DNA of 64,000 nt from Margaritifera margaritifera (lineage: Eukaryota; Mollusca; Bivalvia; Unionida; Margaritiferidae), in NCBI GenBank assembly GCA_029931535.1, contig JAQPZY010001200.1:69501-133500 (forward strand). The letters are read 5' to 3'. The notes beneath the pieces were generated by a model, which was not told the origin of the DNA, searched no databases, and saw only the letters and a list, made by a program, of their open reading frames with translations. This document shows positions 1 through 11,352 of the stretch, one piece after another. The first letter of the stretch is position 1; the number at the start of each line of letters is the position of its first letter. The translations under genes and the position numbers were made by a program.

Positions 1-1560
1 TATTTGATATTTGCATGACAGTATGAGATGAATTAAACATATTAGAACAATAATCACTTTAGTCTGTGCTTTAATTTTTGTACCTTTTTTTTATACTTTT
101 GTCGAGAAAATGTAGGTGAATCCATGCATTTACGGAAAAATATGTCAGTGTGCTTTGTGTCCTATTCAGTTGCCACTTAGCCAGGTAGTGAACTTAAAGT
201 CTATATGTACATGTTTTACAATCATTATTAACAATAATAATGACAAGAGGGTAGCTCAATTAGAATACTAATGTATTTAGTCTTCCTTGAGGTCCTTAAC
301 TGATCTATTTGTCTTTGTATCAAAAAGTTCTAGTTAGTTCAGAAACAGAACGATGAAAAATGAAGAGCATTGTTAAAATTAAGTGTCATGCATTAAACTG
401 GAAAACATATCAACCATTTTAAACACATCAAAAAATAATAGATCGTGATATACACCATACATGCACCAAGATGAAGAAATGAAAACAACACAGAAAGCGT
501 CAAAAATAATTCAAAAAGCATGGTTCAAACATGTAAGATATTTTTCTTTAAAACTTCCAACAGATTTTGCTGCTTTAGCATATGCTGGTAAAGAATTCTT
601 ATCATTGTTCCAGAATATTTCAAACTTCAACTAAATTGTTCAGTACTGGGTTTTGGAAGTTTCAAGATACTTTGCGAGTTTGATCTTAAATCATCTTAAA
701 GTAAATCATTCTATATCAGCTTAGCAATAAGAGTGAGTACACGTACTCTTAACTATTTACGCTTAAGTTGCCAATTTTGTATTCATAAAAATAAATAATA
801 AATATGTAATGACTGTTTTAAGTAGTTCTTGTTTAATATGGAACAAGTTTATAACTGCATCAATGAAGTCAGTCCATAGTATTGCCCTGCCCCACTGATT
901 TAAGATGGTAACTGTGCCAGTTTTGCGCCCACTATTATACCCCCTCCCTTTTTTTTTTGGTACATGCATCATTTTCTTCAGCCAAATGATTTGGTTGGTT
1001 ATAGCATGGTTCGGTACATAGCACAATGTCATTTTGTGTACCCCGACCATCGTGCTATAGCGGGGTTTCACTGTGTGTGTATATATATATATATATAATT
1101 GCCTATTTGTACCATGCTTTCTCCAAAAAAGAACAATACATCTAAGCAGAATATAGCTTAACTTTTGCTGTAAATTAAACATGAAGGTACATATACATGG
1201 GTCTAGATGATGAATGTAGATACCGGTAGTACTTCAGACAGCATGGTTAGATTGCACATGAAATTTAACCAATCTGAGATAAATTCAAATGATCAGATAC
1301 CTTCTTGTTGATGAAAGATGTTTGTCACCAAAGAAATGAACTTTGCTTCTCCAAGATATACACAAGTGTAAATTTTTTTAACTTCTGATACAGAAACACC
1401 TTGAAGCATACCTTTAGGAAAATTGTTTGAAGTTTATTTGTCTCATATATGCATGATTTCTTGAACTTAATAATACATATTTATTGATAATACAAATGAA
1501 TGAATACCTTAATTCAGTCTATATAAAAATAATATATATTGAGATTTTATTAAGATATAT
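1..1560. other. Unassigned AT-rich 3' flank
   Basis: No gene or recognisable element is seen. A TG/TA microsatellite lies at 1072-1098. The open frame at 763-1182 on the minus strand has no family resemblance and runs through the microsatellite. Confidence 0.5.
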
Positions 1561-1814
1561 TTGTTGTTGTTATTTTTGTTATGGGTTTAATGCCATTTTT
1601 CAGCACATGATAGGCTATACTTGGCGGCCAGTATATTTGGTGGAGGAAGAACGCAGAAAAACCTCGGATAGAACCACCGACCCACGGGAAGCTACTTGCA
1701 TGCTTCCTCACATACCCACTTTGGCCGAGCCTGAGACTTGAACCCACGCAGACAGAGGTGAGATGTCAGTAATCTGTAAAGACGAGCACCTTAGACCACT
1801 CAATCACCTGGGGC
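1561..1814 (-). mobile_element. tRNA-derived SINE, copy 1
   Basis: On the minus strand the element starts GGCCCCAGGTGATTGAGTGG, with a box A-like TGATTGAGTGG. A good box B, GGTTCAAGTCTC, follows at 1733-1744. It ends in an AAC-rich tail (ttgttgttgtta on the plus strand from 1561). A second copy at 23621-23867 aligns over the full length with about 15-20% differences by eye, which sets the boundaries. The head resembles a Leu/Ser-type tRNA, but the body is unrelated to tRNA, so this is a Pol III-transcribed retroelement and not a tRNA gene. Confidence 0.85.
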
Positions 1815-2400
1815 CTCTAAGAAATATTTGAATAGTCAAAATTATTAACAGATTTAATCCACTGTAATACAACTGATTTCATAAAACACTCAAAACTCTT
1901 TATTTGTTCTCTTCTCCTTTTTTTTTTTTATACAGCTCCTACTATTATACAAGTTATAACAATCTTACTCATATCCATTGTTCACAAGTGCATAGCCATA
2001 CATTGCCTAGAATCAATATTTCTCATAAGAGTTACCTTATATATATATATATATATAAAATTACTTTACTTAAAGCCAACACCATCATATACAAACATTT
2101 CCATTTTTCATCAGCGTTTTTTCAAAGGATGATTCAATGAGAAAATAAAAATCATGGGAGATATCCAGTGATTAGGATTAGAAGTCATTGATACAGTTTA
2201 TATAATGTAAAAGTTTATTTGTGATTCTTTTTTCTTCTCTCTTCATTTCTTTTCAAATCCTCAGGTATCTTTTTTTTATCTTTTCTCAAGTTCCAATTAA
2301 TATTTTTTTTCCCACAAAAGAAAATTTTTGCATTTAAAATATTCGAGTTTAAATTATAGATGAAATAACTTTTTCATAATGAATTTCCTGGTTTGGGAAC
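1815..2400. other. Unassigned AT-rich spacer
   Basis: Only poly-T runs and an AT microsatellite at 2038-2057 are seen. No coding or repeat signal is recognised. Confidence 0.5.
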
Positions 2401-2408
2401 GCTATTAA

Positions 2409-2760
2409 AAGAAACATGTTTTGAATTATTTAAAACAAAAGAAATGTTCTATTTATTTATTGCAAGACACTCATTTCTTACAAAAAGAAGAAAACATCAT
2501 TCATACGCAGTGGGTTTCTGAATGGTTTTTCAGCTGTTTTACAAGTCAATCAAGAGGAACAGCTATCCTTTTAAATAATAATTTTGAATATAAAGTTAGA
2601 GCTACAAAAAAGAAAATGAGGAAGCGAAGAAACTTATCTTACATATTAACATTCAATACTCACTAAATTACACTTTTTTTAAGCTTTATGGTCCCAACAG
2701 GGAAAATCATACTTTTTATCAAAAATTAAGACAAGATATAATTGATTTAACAATGATACT
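2409..2760 (+). pseudogene. LINE relic: apurinic-like endonuclease fragment
   Basis: One frame reads KKHVLNYLKQKKCSIYLLQD followed by THF, then SQSRGTAILLNNNFEYKV. These are the QDTH and SRG.AIL.N blocks of the endonuclease domain found at the start of ORF2 in L1/Tx1-type non-LTR retrotransposons. After a frameshift near 2665 it continues as KLYGPNRENHTFYQKLRQD, matching the NIYGPN block. Stops and at least one frameshift break it. No reverse transcriptase follows, so this is a dead 5' fragment of ORF2. Clade is inferred from remembered motifs. Confidence 0.72.
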
Positions 2761-3193
2761 GGGGAAACCTGCTATAATGCGCTTCATTATAACACAAATT
2801 TGGATATAACATGGTCATGTCTTGGCTCCCAATTTTTTACCTTATTCCGTGACACAATTTAAAACATCCATCAAGGTAACAAACAGATAAAAATAATTGT
2901 AAAGTTTCACAAACCAAAAACTTAAAGATCATAATTAATGTTCTTACACAGCAATGATTAGTTTTTATTGAGCATGGGGCTATTTTCATCCTGACTGTTA
3001 TAGAATAATAATAATAACAAGAAATATTACTACATGTTTGACTGGTGACTCATACACATAATCATTGAATTTTCAATCATTCTTGCTGTACTTTGAATTT
3101 TGTGACTTACAAACAGGCAGATGACATAAGCTCATTTTATTTTTGTGGGTATAAATTTTCATGGTTTTCAGAAAAATAACATTTTAATTAGTA
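2761..3193. other. Unassigned spacer
   Basis: AT-rich sequence; nothing recognised between the LINE fragment and the MITE at 3194. Confidence 0.5.
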
Positions 3194-3406
3194 CTGTATA
3201 CAGACTCTTATAAGCTGAGTCCAACTGCAAAAAATGTAGACCCTGATCTGCTGCTGCATAATGCAGATCAGGGTCTATTTTTTGTTTGTTCTACTGATTA
3301 CTCCTAACAAACTGCATAGACCCAGATCTGATGGTGCATTATGCAATGGCAGATCTCGGTCTATGCAGTATGTAGTTGGACTAAACTTAAAAGCGACAAT
3401 ATATGG
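3194..3406. mobile_element. Hairpin MITE, TA-flanked, copy 1
   Basis: TA at 3192-3193 and 3407-3408 flank inverted ends (CTTATAAGCTGAGTCCAACT against the complement of agttggactaaacttaaaag). The interior has two hairpins; at 3237-3277 a perfect 15-bp stem joins TAGACCCTGATCTGC to its complement. The same layout recurs at 12166, 34374 and 41667 and, with an expanded middle, at 8553. Confidence 0.85.
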
Positions 3407-4090
3407 TATTTAAATTCATGTAAGGATGATGGGGTCCTGCTGTTTCCACATAAGGAATATTGTTTGTTAGGTCATTAAATTTGTGATTTATTGCAACCAT
3501 GGAATCCATGATAATTGGTACTCGTCAAAAATTAGTACCACACAAAAATTGGTATCCCACAGAAATTAGTAATCCACAAAAATTAGTACCACAAAAAAAT
3601 TGGTATCCTTGAAAAATAGTGAATTAAAAGCATGACTAATGTTAAATACTCTAAGCCCCATCTATATTTGTGTCATTTCAATACTGACAGGAATTACAGA
3701 AATTTAAAAAACAAAACAAAACAATAATATCATTATACTGTGTCTGTGCTATTTTGAACTTATGATTCATATTAACATTGTCAATATGAGAGTTGGCAAA
3801 GCATTATGTAAAATGCGTGCTTTCACCAACCTTGTGCCACTATTACATGATCTGAATAACTTGGGTGTGTACCAAACCCTCTAACTTTTTTTTACTTATA
3901 ATAGTGTATTGAACCTATTAAAATACACAACAAAAGCATCATTATATTATGCACATTAACTATCTGGGACAGATACTTCATACTGATACGCATACTAAAT
4001 TCGTTTGGATGCATAAGGTGCAAAACTCTCCAATAGTTGTGATGCAGTCAGTGCACTGACTATGCATATTATGTGTGCATTGCAAAGTGA
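3407..4090. repeat. Unassigned 3' flank with a short tandem repeat at 3516-3612
   Basis: About five copies of a 20-bp unit around aaaattagtaccacac lie at 3516-3612. The remainder is AT-rich with nothing recognised. Confidence 0.55.
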
Positions 4091-4093
4091 TAT

Positions 4094-4099
4094 TTTATT
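4094..4099 (-). promoter_or_regulatory. Candidate polyadenylation signal AATAAA of the NHE gene
   Basis: A canonical AATAAA lies on the minus strand 59 bases past the TAA stop. It would give a very short 3' untranslated region. The flanking sequence is AT-rich, and other AATAAA words occur by chance further on, so use of this one is not certain. Confidence 0.45.
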
Positions 4100-4157
4100 T
4101 TATATTAAAGGCAACAAAGCATATCAATAGATTTAATTACATGTTGTCAATTGATAA

Positions 4158-4745
4158 TTACACTTCATCCTGGTCATTTGCTTTCATCTTCTTACTTTTG
4201 TTCAATTTTACCATTGGAATTCCAGCTGCCATTTCAACCAGTGCATCCTGTCGATGCGCTTGAAAGCTGGCTCTCCTTTCTAACACACTGGATGGACTTT
4301 CTAGCTCATCTCTTGGTGACTGGTCAGGTCCTTTTTTATGCATAGATTCATCTGAAAAATTAAATTTCACATGTCTGTCATTATTATCTATCCTCTCTCC
4401 TGGCGTTAGGAGCAATAAGGGGGTTGCTTCCTTTCGGTCTGATGTCTCATCAATAATTATATCATTGTCATCCATGAGTGACCGTTGCCTTTCCCGCGAC
4501 AGATCTATTGTGAAGGCACGTCCTCTGGGAGACAGCACATTTGCTCGATTTTGACAAACTTCTGCATCTTCTTCACACCATGACTGAGGACGCACTTCTT
4601 CTCCATGATCTTCTGAGGACAGCATCCGAGTTAGGCAGGCATTTTTATTCCGTCTTTGTTTGATGTTACGCAGAAAGCTGCTTCTCATGTCCCCAAATCT
4701 GTTGTCCAATGTTAAGTTCTTGTCATGGAAATGCTTGCCTTGGCC
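4158..4745 (-). CDS. SLC9A: NHE terminal exon: divergent cytosolic tail and stop
   Basis: A 588-base exon enters in phase 0 after acceptor TACCAG (4746-4751) and ends at TAA 4158-4160, giving 195 residues. It starts GQGKHFHDKNLTLDNRFGDM and is rich in charged and Ser residues, as expected for a cytosolic regulatory tail. ERRASF near the C terminus (Ser codon 4266-4268) is a textbook protein kinase A site. RQRS and several SP dipeptides are further possible phosphosites. The protein ends KKMKANDQDEV. The tail itself is not recognisable by family; its assignment rests on orientation, phase, splice acceptor and being the only long non-repetitive frame downstream. It may instead belong to a different last exon if splicing is alternative. 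Confidence 0.75.
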   Translation of the reverse strand, partial: GQGKHFHDKNLTLDNRFGDMRSSFLRNIKQRRNKNACLTRMLSSEDHGEEVRPQSWCEEDAEVCQNRANVLSPRGRAFTIDLSRERQRSLMDDNDIIIDETSDRKEATPLLLLTPGERIDNNDRHVKFNFSDESMHKKGPDQSPRDELESPSSVLERRASFQAHRQDALVEMAAGIPMVKLNKSKKMKANDQDEV

Positions 4746-4803
4746 CTGGTAATAAAAATTTACAGGGTAATGGTTGTGTCATGGTAAAATTTATCAGATA
4801 CCT

Positions 4804-5537
4804 GAGACCCTTTCTGACAAGGCCTCTGTGCATGAAAAATGTGAGCCTTTTCTAGACCCTTTCTAATAAGGCCTTTGTGCATGAAAAATGTGAGCCTTTT
4901 CTAGACCCTTTCTAATAAGGCCTCTGTGCATGAAAAATGTGAGCCTTTTCTAGACCCTTTCTAATAAGGCCTTTGTGCATGAAAAATGTGAGCCTTTTCT
5001 AGACCCTTTCTAATAAGGCCTCTGTGCATGAAAAATGTGAGCCTTTTCTAGACCCTTTCTAATAAGGCCTTTGTGCATGAAAAATGTGAGCCTTTTCTAG
5101 ACCCTTTCTAATAAGGCCTCTGTGCATGAAAAATGTGAGCCTTTTCTAGACCCTTTCTAATAAGGCCTCTGTGCATGAAAAATATGCCTTTTCTAGACCC
5201 TTTCTAATAAGGCCTCAATGCATGAAAAATGTGTGCCTTTTCTAGCCCCTTTCTAATAAGGCCTTTGTGCATGAAAAATGTGAGCCTTTTCTAGACCCTT
5301 TCTAATAAGGCCTCTGTGCATGAAAAATGTGAGCCTTTTCTAGACCCTTTCTAATAAGGCCTCTGTGCATGAAAAATGTGAGCCTTTTCTAGACCCTTTC
5401 TAATAAGGCCTCTGTGCATGAAAAATATGCCTTTTCTAGACCCTTTCTAATAAGGCCTCAATGCATGAAAAATGTGTGCCTTTTCTAGCCCCTTTCTAAT
5501 AAGGCCTCTGTGCATGAAAAATGTGTGCCTTTTCCAG
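4804..5537. repeat. 49-bp tandem array, about 15 copies
   Basis: The unit centres on ctagaccctttctaataagg and tgcatgaaaaatgtgagcc. Units are over 90% alike. A variant pair (aatatgcc then cctcaatgcatg) recurs about 243 bases apart (near 5181 and 5424), so five-unit blocks have been duplicated. The array starts only 58 bases from the splice acceptor of the terminal NHE exon. Confidence 0.93.
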
Positions 5538-5880
5538 CCCAAAATGTTGTCAGTCTTAACTTTATTACATTGGGTTCAACATTCAATACTGAAACTGACT
5601 GCCAGATCTGGCTCAAATTTTGTGTCTCTTTAATAACCTGATTATCCAGGTTACCTTGGAATACTGTTGATTTCAAATAATTTAAATTTTCATGTGGTAC
5701 CTATTTTCGTGGATTTTAAAGATGCTACAAACCATGAATTTAAAGTTCCAATGAACCAACATAATTTATGAAAACAATAGGGGTCCCTTTCCCAATCAAT
5801 GAATTGAAATACTGTTAATACTGTCCTTTTTGTGTCAAAAACTATCAAAATTGATACCCATGAAAATAAATGAATTCATA
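5538..5880. other. Unassigned intronic spacer
   Basis: No feature recognised between the 49-bp array and the diverged repeat block that follows. Confidence 0.5.
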
Positions 5881-7490
5881 GTCTTTTAGTGAAAAACCCC
5901 ATGTCAATACAGCCAATTTATTTAGGAGAATAAGCCATAAAAAGTTTTTCAAGATGGTCACCATGCCAATCATATTGTATGTCCGATTGGCATAATTTTC
6001 ATTTAGGACCAACCAGACATTATAAAAAGCCTTTTGGTGAAAACTGTAGCTACAACAGTCTGTTTAGGATAAGTAGCAATAACAGGATCTGGCAACAATG
6101 GTGGGGCTCAGATTAGCACCATTTTCATTTAATGCAAAGTAGTCATCATAAGTCATAAGTCATGTAGTAAAAACCCCATGTCAATGCAACCATCTGTTCA
6201 GATGGAGTAGCAATAACAAGATTTTCTCATGGTGGCCATGTTGAATGTCAGACCAGGACCAGTTTCATTAAGGACCAACTAGACAGCATGTGAAGTTTTT
6301 TAGTGAAAATCCCATATCAATACAACCATCCATTTAGGATGAGTGGTGATAACATCATTTTCAAGATAGCCACCATGCTGGCCATATCGGACAGCAAGTC
6401 CAAAGGGCACCATTTTCATTTAGGACCAAGTATACATCATATAAAGTCTTTTAGCGAGAAAAAAAACCATGCAGATACCAGCATCCGTTCAAAAGGAGCA
6501 GAGATAAGATTTTGAAGATGGCTGCCATGGTGGTCATATTGGATATAAAAGGCACCATCTTCATTAGGGAGCAATTAGAAATTTATAAGAAGTATTTAAG
6601 TGAAAACCCATGATGATATGACCATCAGTCCAGGAGGAGTAGCTATAACAAAACTGTCCAGATGGCCACCACAGTTGCCATATTGGATCTCAGATTGGAA
6701 TCATTTTAGCTTAGGATCAACTAGGCATCATATAGAATCTTTCATTGAAAACCCCATATCAATATGACCGTCCATTCAGAGGAGTAGCGATAACAAGATT
6801 TTCCAGATGGCTACCAATGTAATCATATTGGATATGAGATCAGCACATTTTTTCATTTAGGACCAACTAGAAATCACATGAAGTCTTTTAGTGTAAACCC
6901 CATGTTGATACAACCAGCCAATCAGGAAGAATAGGGATAAAATAATTTTCAAGATGGCCACAGCACCCATATTGGATGTCAGATCAGTACCATTTTCACT
7001 TAGGACCAACTAGACATCATAAGAAGTCTTTTGGTGAAAACCCCACATCAATATGATCATCCATCCAGAAGGAGTAGTGAAAAGAATTTCAAGATGGCTG
7101 CTTTAATGACCATATTGGATGTAATATCAGCACCATTTTCATTTAGGACCATCAAAATATCAAAAGATGTCTTTTTAGTGAAAACCCCATTTTGATATGA
7201 ACATCTGTTCAGGAGGAGAATAGTGATAACAAGATTTTCAAGATGGCCCCCATGGCAGCAATATAGGATGTCAGCGCGGCACCATTTTCGTTTAGGACCA
7301 ACCAGATCTTGGGAAGAATGCGTGTAAAGTTTCTTGGTAATCCTCCAAGTTGTTTAGGATGAGTAATGATAACAAACTTGTGCTAATGGATGGACGGCTG
7401 ACAGATGGATGACAAACAACAGGCCATTCCATAAGCTCTTCTAATCTAAGACCAGTGGAGCTAAAAATGAAAAGCATGCATTATCCCCAC
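5881..7490. repeat. Old diverged tandem block, unit about 150 bp (family G)
   Basis: Roughly ten diverged units share the words cattttcatttaggaccaac, agaagtcttttagtgaaaac, caggaggagtagcaataaca and aagatggccaccatgg. The block ends at 7310-7470 with a distinct terminal piece (gtttaggatgagtaatgataacaaact, then a gac-rich stretch and agtggagctaaaaa; quoted in part). The same block with the same terminal piece recurs at 22540-24205, so it is a dispersed compound repeat and not just a local satellite. Confidence 0.8.
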
Positions 7491-8095
7491 ACTTTTCTCA
7501 GTTATTGCTGCCTCCCCCATGCCTCCATTCCCCACAGACTCTGTCCCTGGGGTGGGTCAATCAAAATTTCAAAACCATTACACACATCTAAAGACCACCC
7601 TCAATCATATCCCAATATTTAAAGTCTCTATCTTCAATGGTGCAGGAGGAGATGTGCAACACAACTCCTGAAATTACTACACATTTTACATACAATTAAA
7701 TATATACAAAAGTGTCTCCATCCCTCAAGCTCCACTCATATTGGGTGGATCTCCCCATCCTCAAGCTCCACTCATATCCTAAAGTCTGAAGTCTCTATCT
7801 TAAACTGTGTATGAGCAGTTGCTAGACATTACACACACATGCACAGACTGGCAGAATCATGTAATTCCCATCTTTATTTTAAAAAAGGTGGCAATAACAA
7901 AGATCACAAATTACTGGTATTAAACCTTCACCATATGACTAACGATGTCAGCTGAATTCTGCTTGAACTTATAATTAGGTACATTTTGGACAAAAATGTT
8001 GACACAAGTTACATAAAATCTCAGTTTTTGTGTTATCATACACAAGTTACAGAAAATCTCAGTTTTACATAAAGTCTCAGTTTTGTGTTATCATA
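7491..8095. other. Unassigned intronic spacer
   Basis: C-rich and AT-rich stretches with a short direct repeat (tctccatccctcaagctcc and tccccatcctcaagctcc near 7725-7770). Nothing else recognised. Confidence 0.5.
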
Positions 8096-8234
8096 TAAGC
8101 ATCTGCAACCACTACAAACAACCTAAACTTGTCAATGCAACCACTACAAACAACCTAAACTTGTCAATGCAATCACTACAAACAACCTAAACTTGTCAAT
8201 GCAATCACTACAAACAACCTAAACTTGTCAACAA
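8096..8234. repeat. 33-bp tandem array, four copies
   Basis: The unit contains cactacaaacaacctaaact and tgtcaatgcaa. Copies differ at one or two positions. Confidence 0.92.
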
Positions 8235-8297
8235 AGACAAAATTAAATGGAGGCAATAAAATGAGGTCTTAAAAAGTCTCAACATAAATTTTATCAA

Positions 8298-8466
8298 TTT
8301 ATAATAACTGTATATCAGACCTCAGCCTAAAAGTATCAATTTATGATAACTGTATATCAGACCTCAGCCTCAAAGTATCAATTTATAATAACTGTATATC
8401 AGACCTCAGCCTCAAAGTATCAATTTATAATAACTGTATATCAGACCTCAGCCTCAAAGTATAATT
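8298..8466. repeat. 42-bp tandem array, four copies
   Basis: The unit is built on taactgtatatcagacctca and gcctcaaagtatcaattta. The copies are nearly identical; being 14 codons long, it yields a repetitive open frame without coding value. Confidence 0.93.
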
Positions 8467-8552
8467 TAACTTCGAGATCTGACATCACAAGTGAGAAGTC
8501 TCATGTACAAAGTAACTTGGTTAGAAATATCTGTTATGGAGTCTGAGGTCAA

Positions 8553-10789
8553 CTGTATACACTCATGTATAATTCAGATCCAACTACAAACAGCATAGAC
8601 TCAGACTGCCATCACATAATGTCCCAGCAGATCTGGGTCAATGCAGTTTGCTAGGACTAATCAGTAGAATAAACAACATAGACTCAGACTACCATCACAT
8701 AGATCCATGTCAATGCAGTTTGTTAAGACTAATCAGTAGAACAAACAACACAGACTCTGACTGCCATCGCATAGATCAATGTCAATGCAGTTTGCTAAGA
8801 CTAATCAGTGGAACAAACAACACAGACTTAGTCTGCCATCACATAGATCAATGTCAATGCAGTTTGCTAGGACTAATCAGTAGAATAAACAACATAGACT
8901 CAGACTGCCATCACATAGATCAATGTCAATGCAGTTTGTTAAGACTAATCAGTAGAATAAACAACACAGACTTAGTCTGCCATTGCATAGATCCATGTCA
9001 ATGCAGTTTGTTAAAACTAATCAGTAGAACAAACAACACAGACTTAGTCTGCCTCGCATAGATCAATGTCAATGCAGTTTGTTAAGACTAATCAGTAGAA
9101 TAAACAACACAGGCTTAGTCTGCCATCGCATAGATCCATGTCAATGCAGTTTGTTAAGACTAATCAGTAGAACAAACAACACAGACTCTGACTGCCATCG
9201 CATAGATCAATGTCAATGCAGTTTGTTAAGACTAATCAGTAGAATAAACAACACAGACTTAGTCTGCCATCGCATAGATCAATGTCAATGCAGTTTGTTA
9301 AGACTAATTAGTAGAACAAACAACACAGACTCAGACTGTCATCACATAGATCAATGTCAATGCAGTTTGTTAAGACTAATCAGTAGAACAAACAACACAG
9401 ACTCAGACTGTCATCGCATAGATCAATGTCAATGCAGTTTGTTAAGACTAATCAGTAGAACAAACAACACAGACTCAGACTGCCATCGCATAGATCAATG
9501 TCAATGCAGTTTATTAAGACTAATCAGTAGAACAAACAACACAGACTCAGACTGCCATCGCATAGATCAATGTCATTGCAGTTTGTTAAGACTAATCAGT
9601 AGAACAAACAACACACTCAGACTGTCATCACACAGATCAATGTCAATGCAGTTTATTAAGACTAATCAGTAGAACAAACAACACAGACTCAGACTGTCAT
9701 CACACAGATCAATGTCAATGCAGTTTGTTAAGACTAATCAGTAGAACAAACAACACAGACTCAGACTGCCATTGCATACATCCATGTCAATGCAGTTTGT
9801 TAAGACTAATCAGTAGAACAAACAACACAGACTCAGACTGCCATTGCATAGATCCATGTCAATGCAGTTTGTTAAGACTAATCAGTAGTATAAACAACAC
9901 AGACTTAGTCTGCCATTGCAATGATCCATGTCAATGCAGTTTGTTGAGACTAATCAGTAACAAACAACACAACTCAGACTGCCATCACATAGATCAATGT
10001 CAGTGCAGTTTGTTAAGACTAATCAGTAGAACAAACAGCACAGACTTAGTCTGCCATCGCATAGATCCATGTCAATGCAGTTTGCTAGGACTAATCAGTA
10101 GAATAAACAACACAGACTCAGACTGCCATCGCATAGATCAATGTCAATGCAGTTTGGTAGGACTAATCAGTAGAACAAACAACACAGACTCAGACCGCCA
10201 TCGCATAGATCCATGTCAATGCAGTTTGCTAGGACTAATCAGTAGAACAAACAACACAGACTCAGACTTCCATCACATAGATCCATGTCAATGCAGTTTT
10301 TTAAGACTAATCAATAGGACAAACAACACAGACCCAGACTGCCATCACATAGATCCATGTCAATGCAGTTTGCTAGGACTAATCAGTAGAACAAACAACA
10401 CAGACTCAGACTGCCATCACATAGATCCATGTCAATGCAGTTTTTTAAGACTAATCAGTAGAAAAAACAACACAGACCCAGACTGCCATCACATCGATCC
10501 ATGTCAATGCAGTTTGCTAGGACTAATGAGTAGAACAAACAACACAGACCCAGACTGCCATCACATAGATCCATGTCAATGCAGTTTTTTAAGACTAATC
10601 AGTAGGACAAACAACACAGACCCAGACGGTCATCATAGAATGTATGAGCAGATCCAGGTCAATGCAGTTTGTTAAGACTAATCAGTACAACAAACAACAC
10701 AGACCCAGATTTGCTGGTGCTTTATTTGATGGCATATCAGGGTCTATGTTATTTGCATTTGAGTCTGACTTGCACATGAGTATATATGA
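8553..10789. mobile_element. Hairpin MITE whose interior is a 72-bp satellite of about 28 copies
   Basis: The left end (GTATACACTCATGTATAATT, then CAGATCCAAC) and right end (complement of gagtctgacttgcacatgag, then tatatatgat) match the inverted ends of the hairpin MITE family. Between them the central MITE segment (gtttgttaagactaatcagt, agaacaaacaacacagact) is repeated about 28 times with a 72-bp period. Single-copy MITEs at 12166 and 41667 contain that segment once. The satellite therefore arose inside one MITE. The 24-codon period makes long open frames (for example 9079-9672, 9725-10675) that are artefacts. Confidence 0.88.
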
Positions 10790-10952
10790 TACCATAAATC
10801 ATTCAAGATTGTAATTTAAGAGTATCTGGGTGTTTGGTGTATAGATTAAATAAATCCACTATAGTGGCAATAGCAGAACATAAAAGCACAGTATCTGATA
10901 GAATAGCATTGATAATACTAGCTTGCAACTAACTAGGTAATAACAGCATGTA

Positions 10953-11352
10953 CATCATTCCCTCACAATAAGGTACCTCAATATAATGCATTACCCTTCT
11001 ATAAGGCAGGTATGCTCATTGATACAATTATGTATTAGTAATAATACATATAATGTACCCCAGTATAAGGCAACTTCAATATAACACATTACACTTTTAT
11101 GACTCCATATAACAGTGTTATATGGGGTGCCATATCAGCTGAATTGATAAGGCATCGGACTCAAATCTAAGGGTCCCGGGTTTGATACCCACCCAAGTCA
11201 GTCTGGGTCAGCTGCCGGTGTGTGTCCTTTGGTAAAGGCACTTAGCTCCCATTTTCTTGGCATGATATGGCTAATACATGTTAAAAGTGCTGTTAAAACC
11301 CACAAAACCAAGACAATGCAACAATTAACAGCGTTATAGTGTGGGATCACTG
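10953..11352. mobile_element. TA-flanked TIR element split by a SINE
   Basis: TA dinucleotides at 10951-10952 and 11353-11354 flank ends CATCATTCCCTCACAATAAG and, inverted, CAGTGATCCCACACTATAAC. Without the inserted SINE and one copy of its duplication it would be about 185 bp. The ends resemble those at 18001, 45094, 49967 and 51551, a pogo/Tc1-like style. No protein is encoded. Confidence 0.7.
11123..11326 (+). mobile_element. tRNA-derived SINE with target-site duplication
   Basis: The 204-bp insert is flanked by aacagtgttata (11111-11122) and aacagcgttata (11327-11338), a 12-bp duplication with one mismatch. The tRNA-like head has a box A region tcagctgaattgataaggc and a strong box B, GGTTTGATACCC, near 11178. 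A conserved-type body with tcctttggtaaaggcactta follows, and an A/C-rich tail. It belongs to a different family from the SINE at 1561. Confidence 0.87.

Noticed and set aside
763..1182. 139-codon minus-strand open frame
   Set aside because: Low-complexity, passes through a TG/TA microsatellite, no family resemblance.
8648..10675. Plus-strand Cys-rich repeat frames (CQCSLLRLISRTNNTD)
   Set aside because: They look like a secreted Cys repeat protein, but the unit is the MITE middle segment with a 24-codon period, and sibling MITEs are noncoding.
11123..11326. tRNA gene
   Set aside because: Boxes A and B are present, but acceptor and anticodon stems do not pair, and the flanking duplication and tail show a SINE. 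The same applies to 1561, 23621 and 58935.
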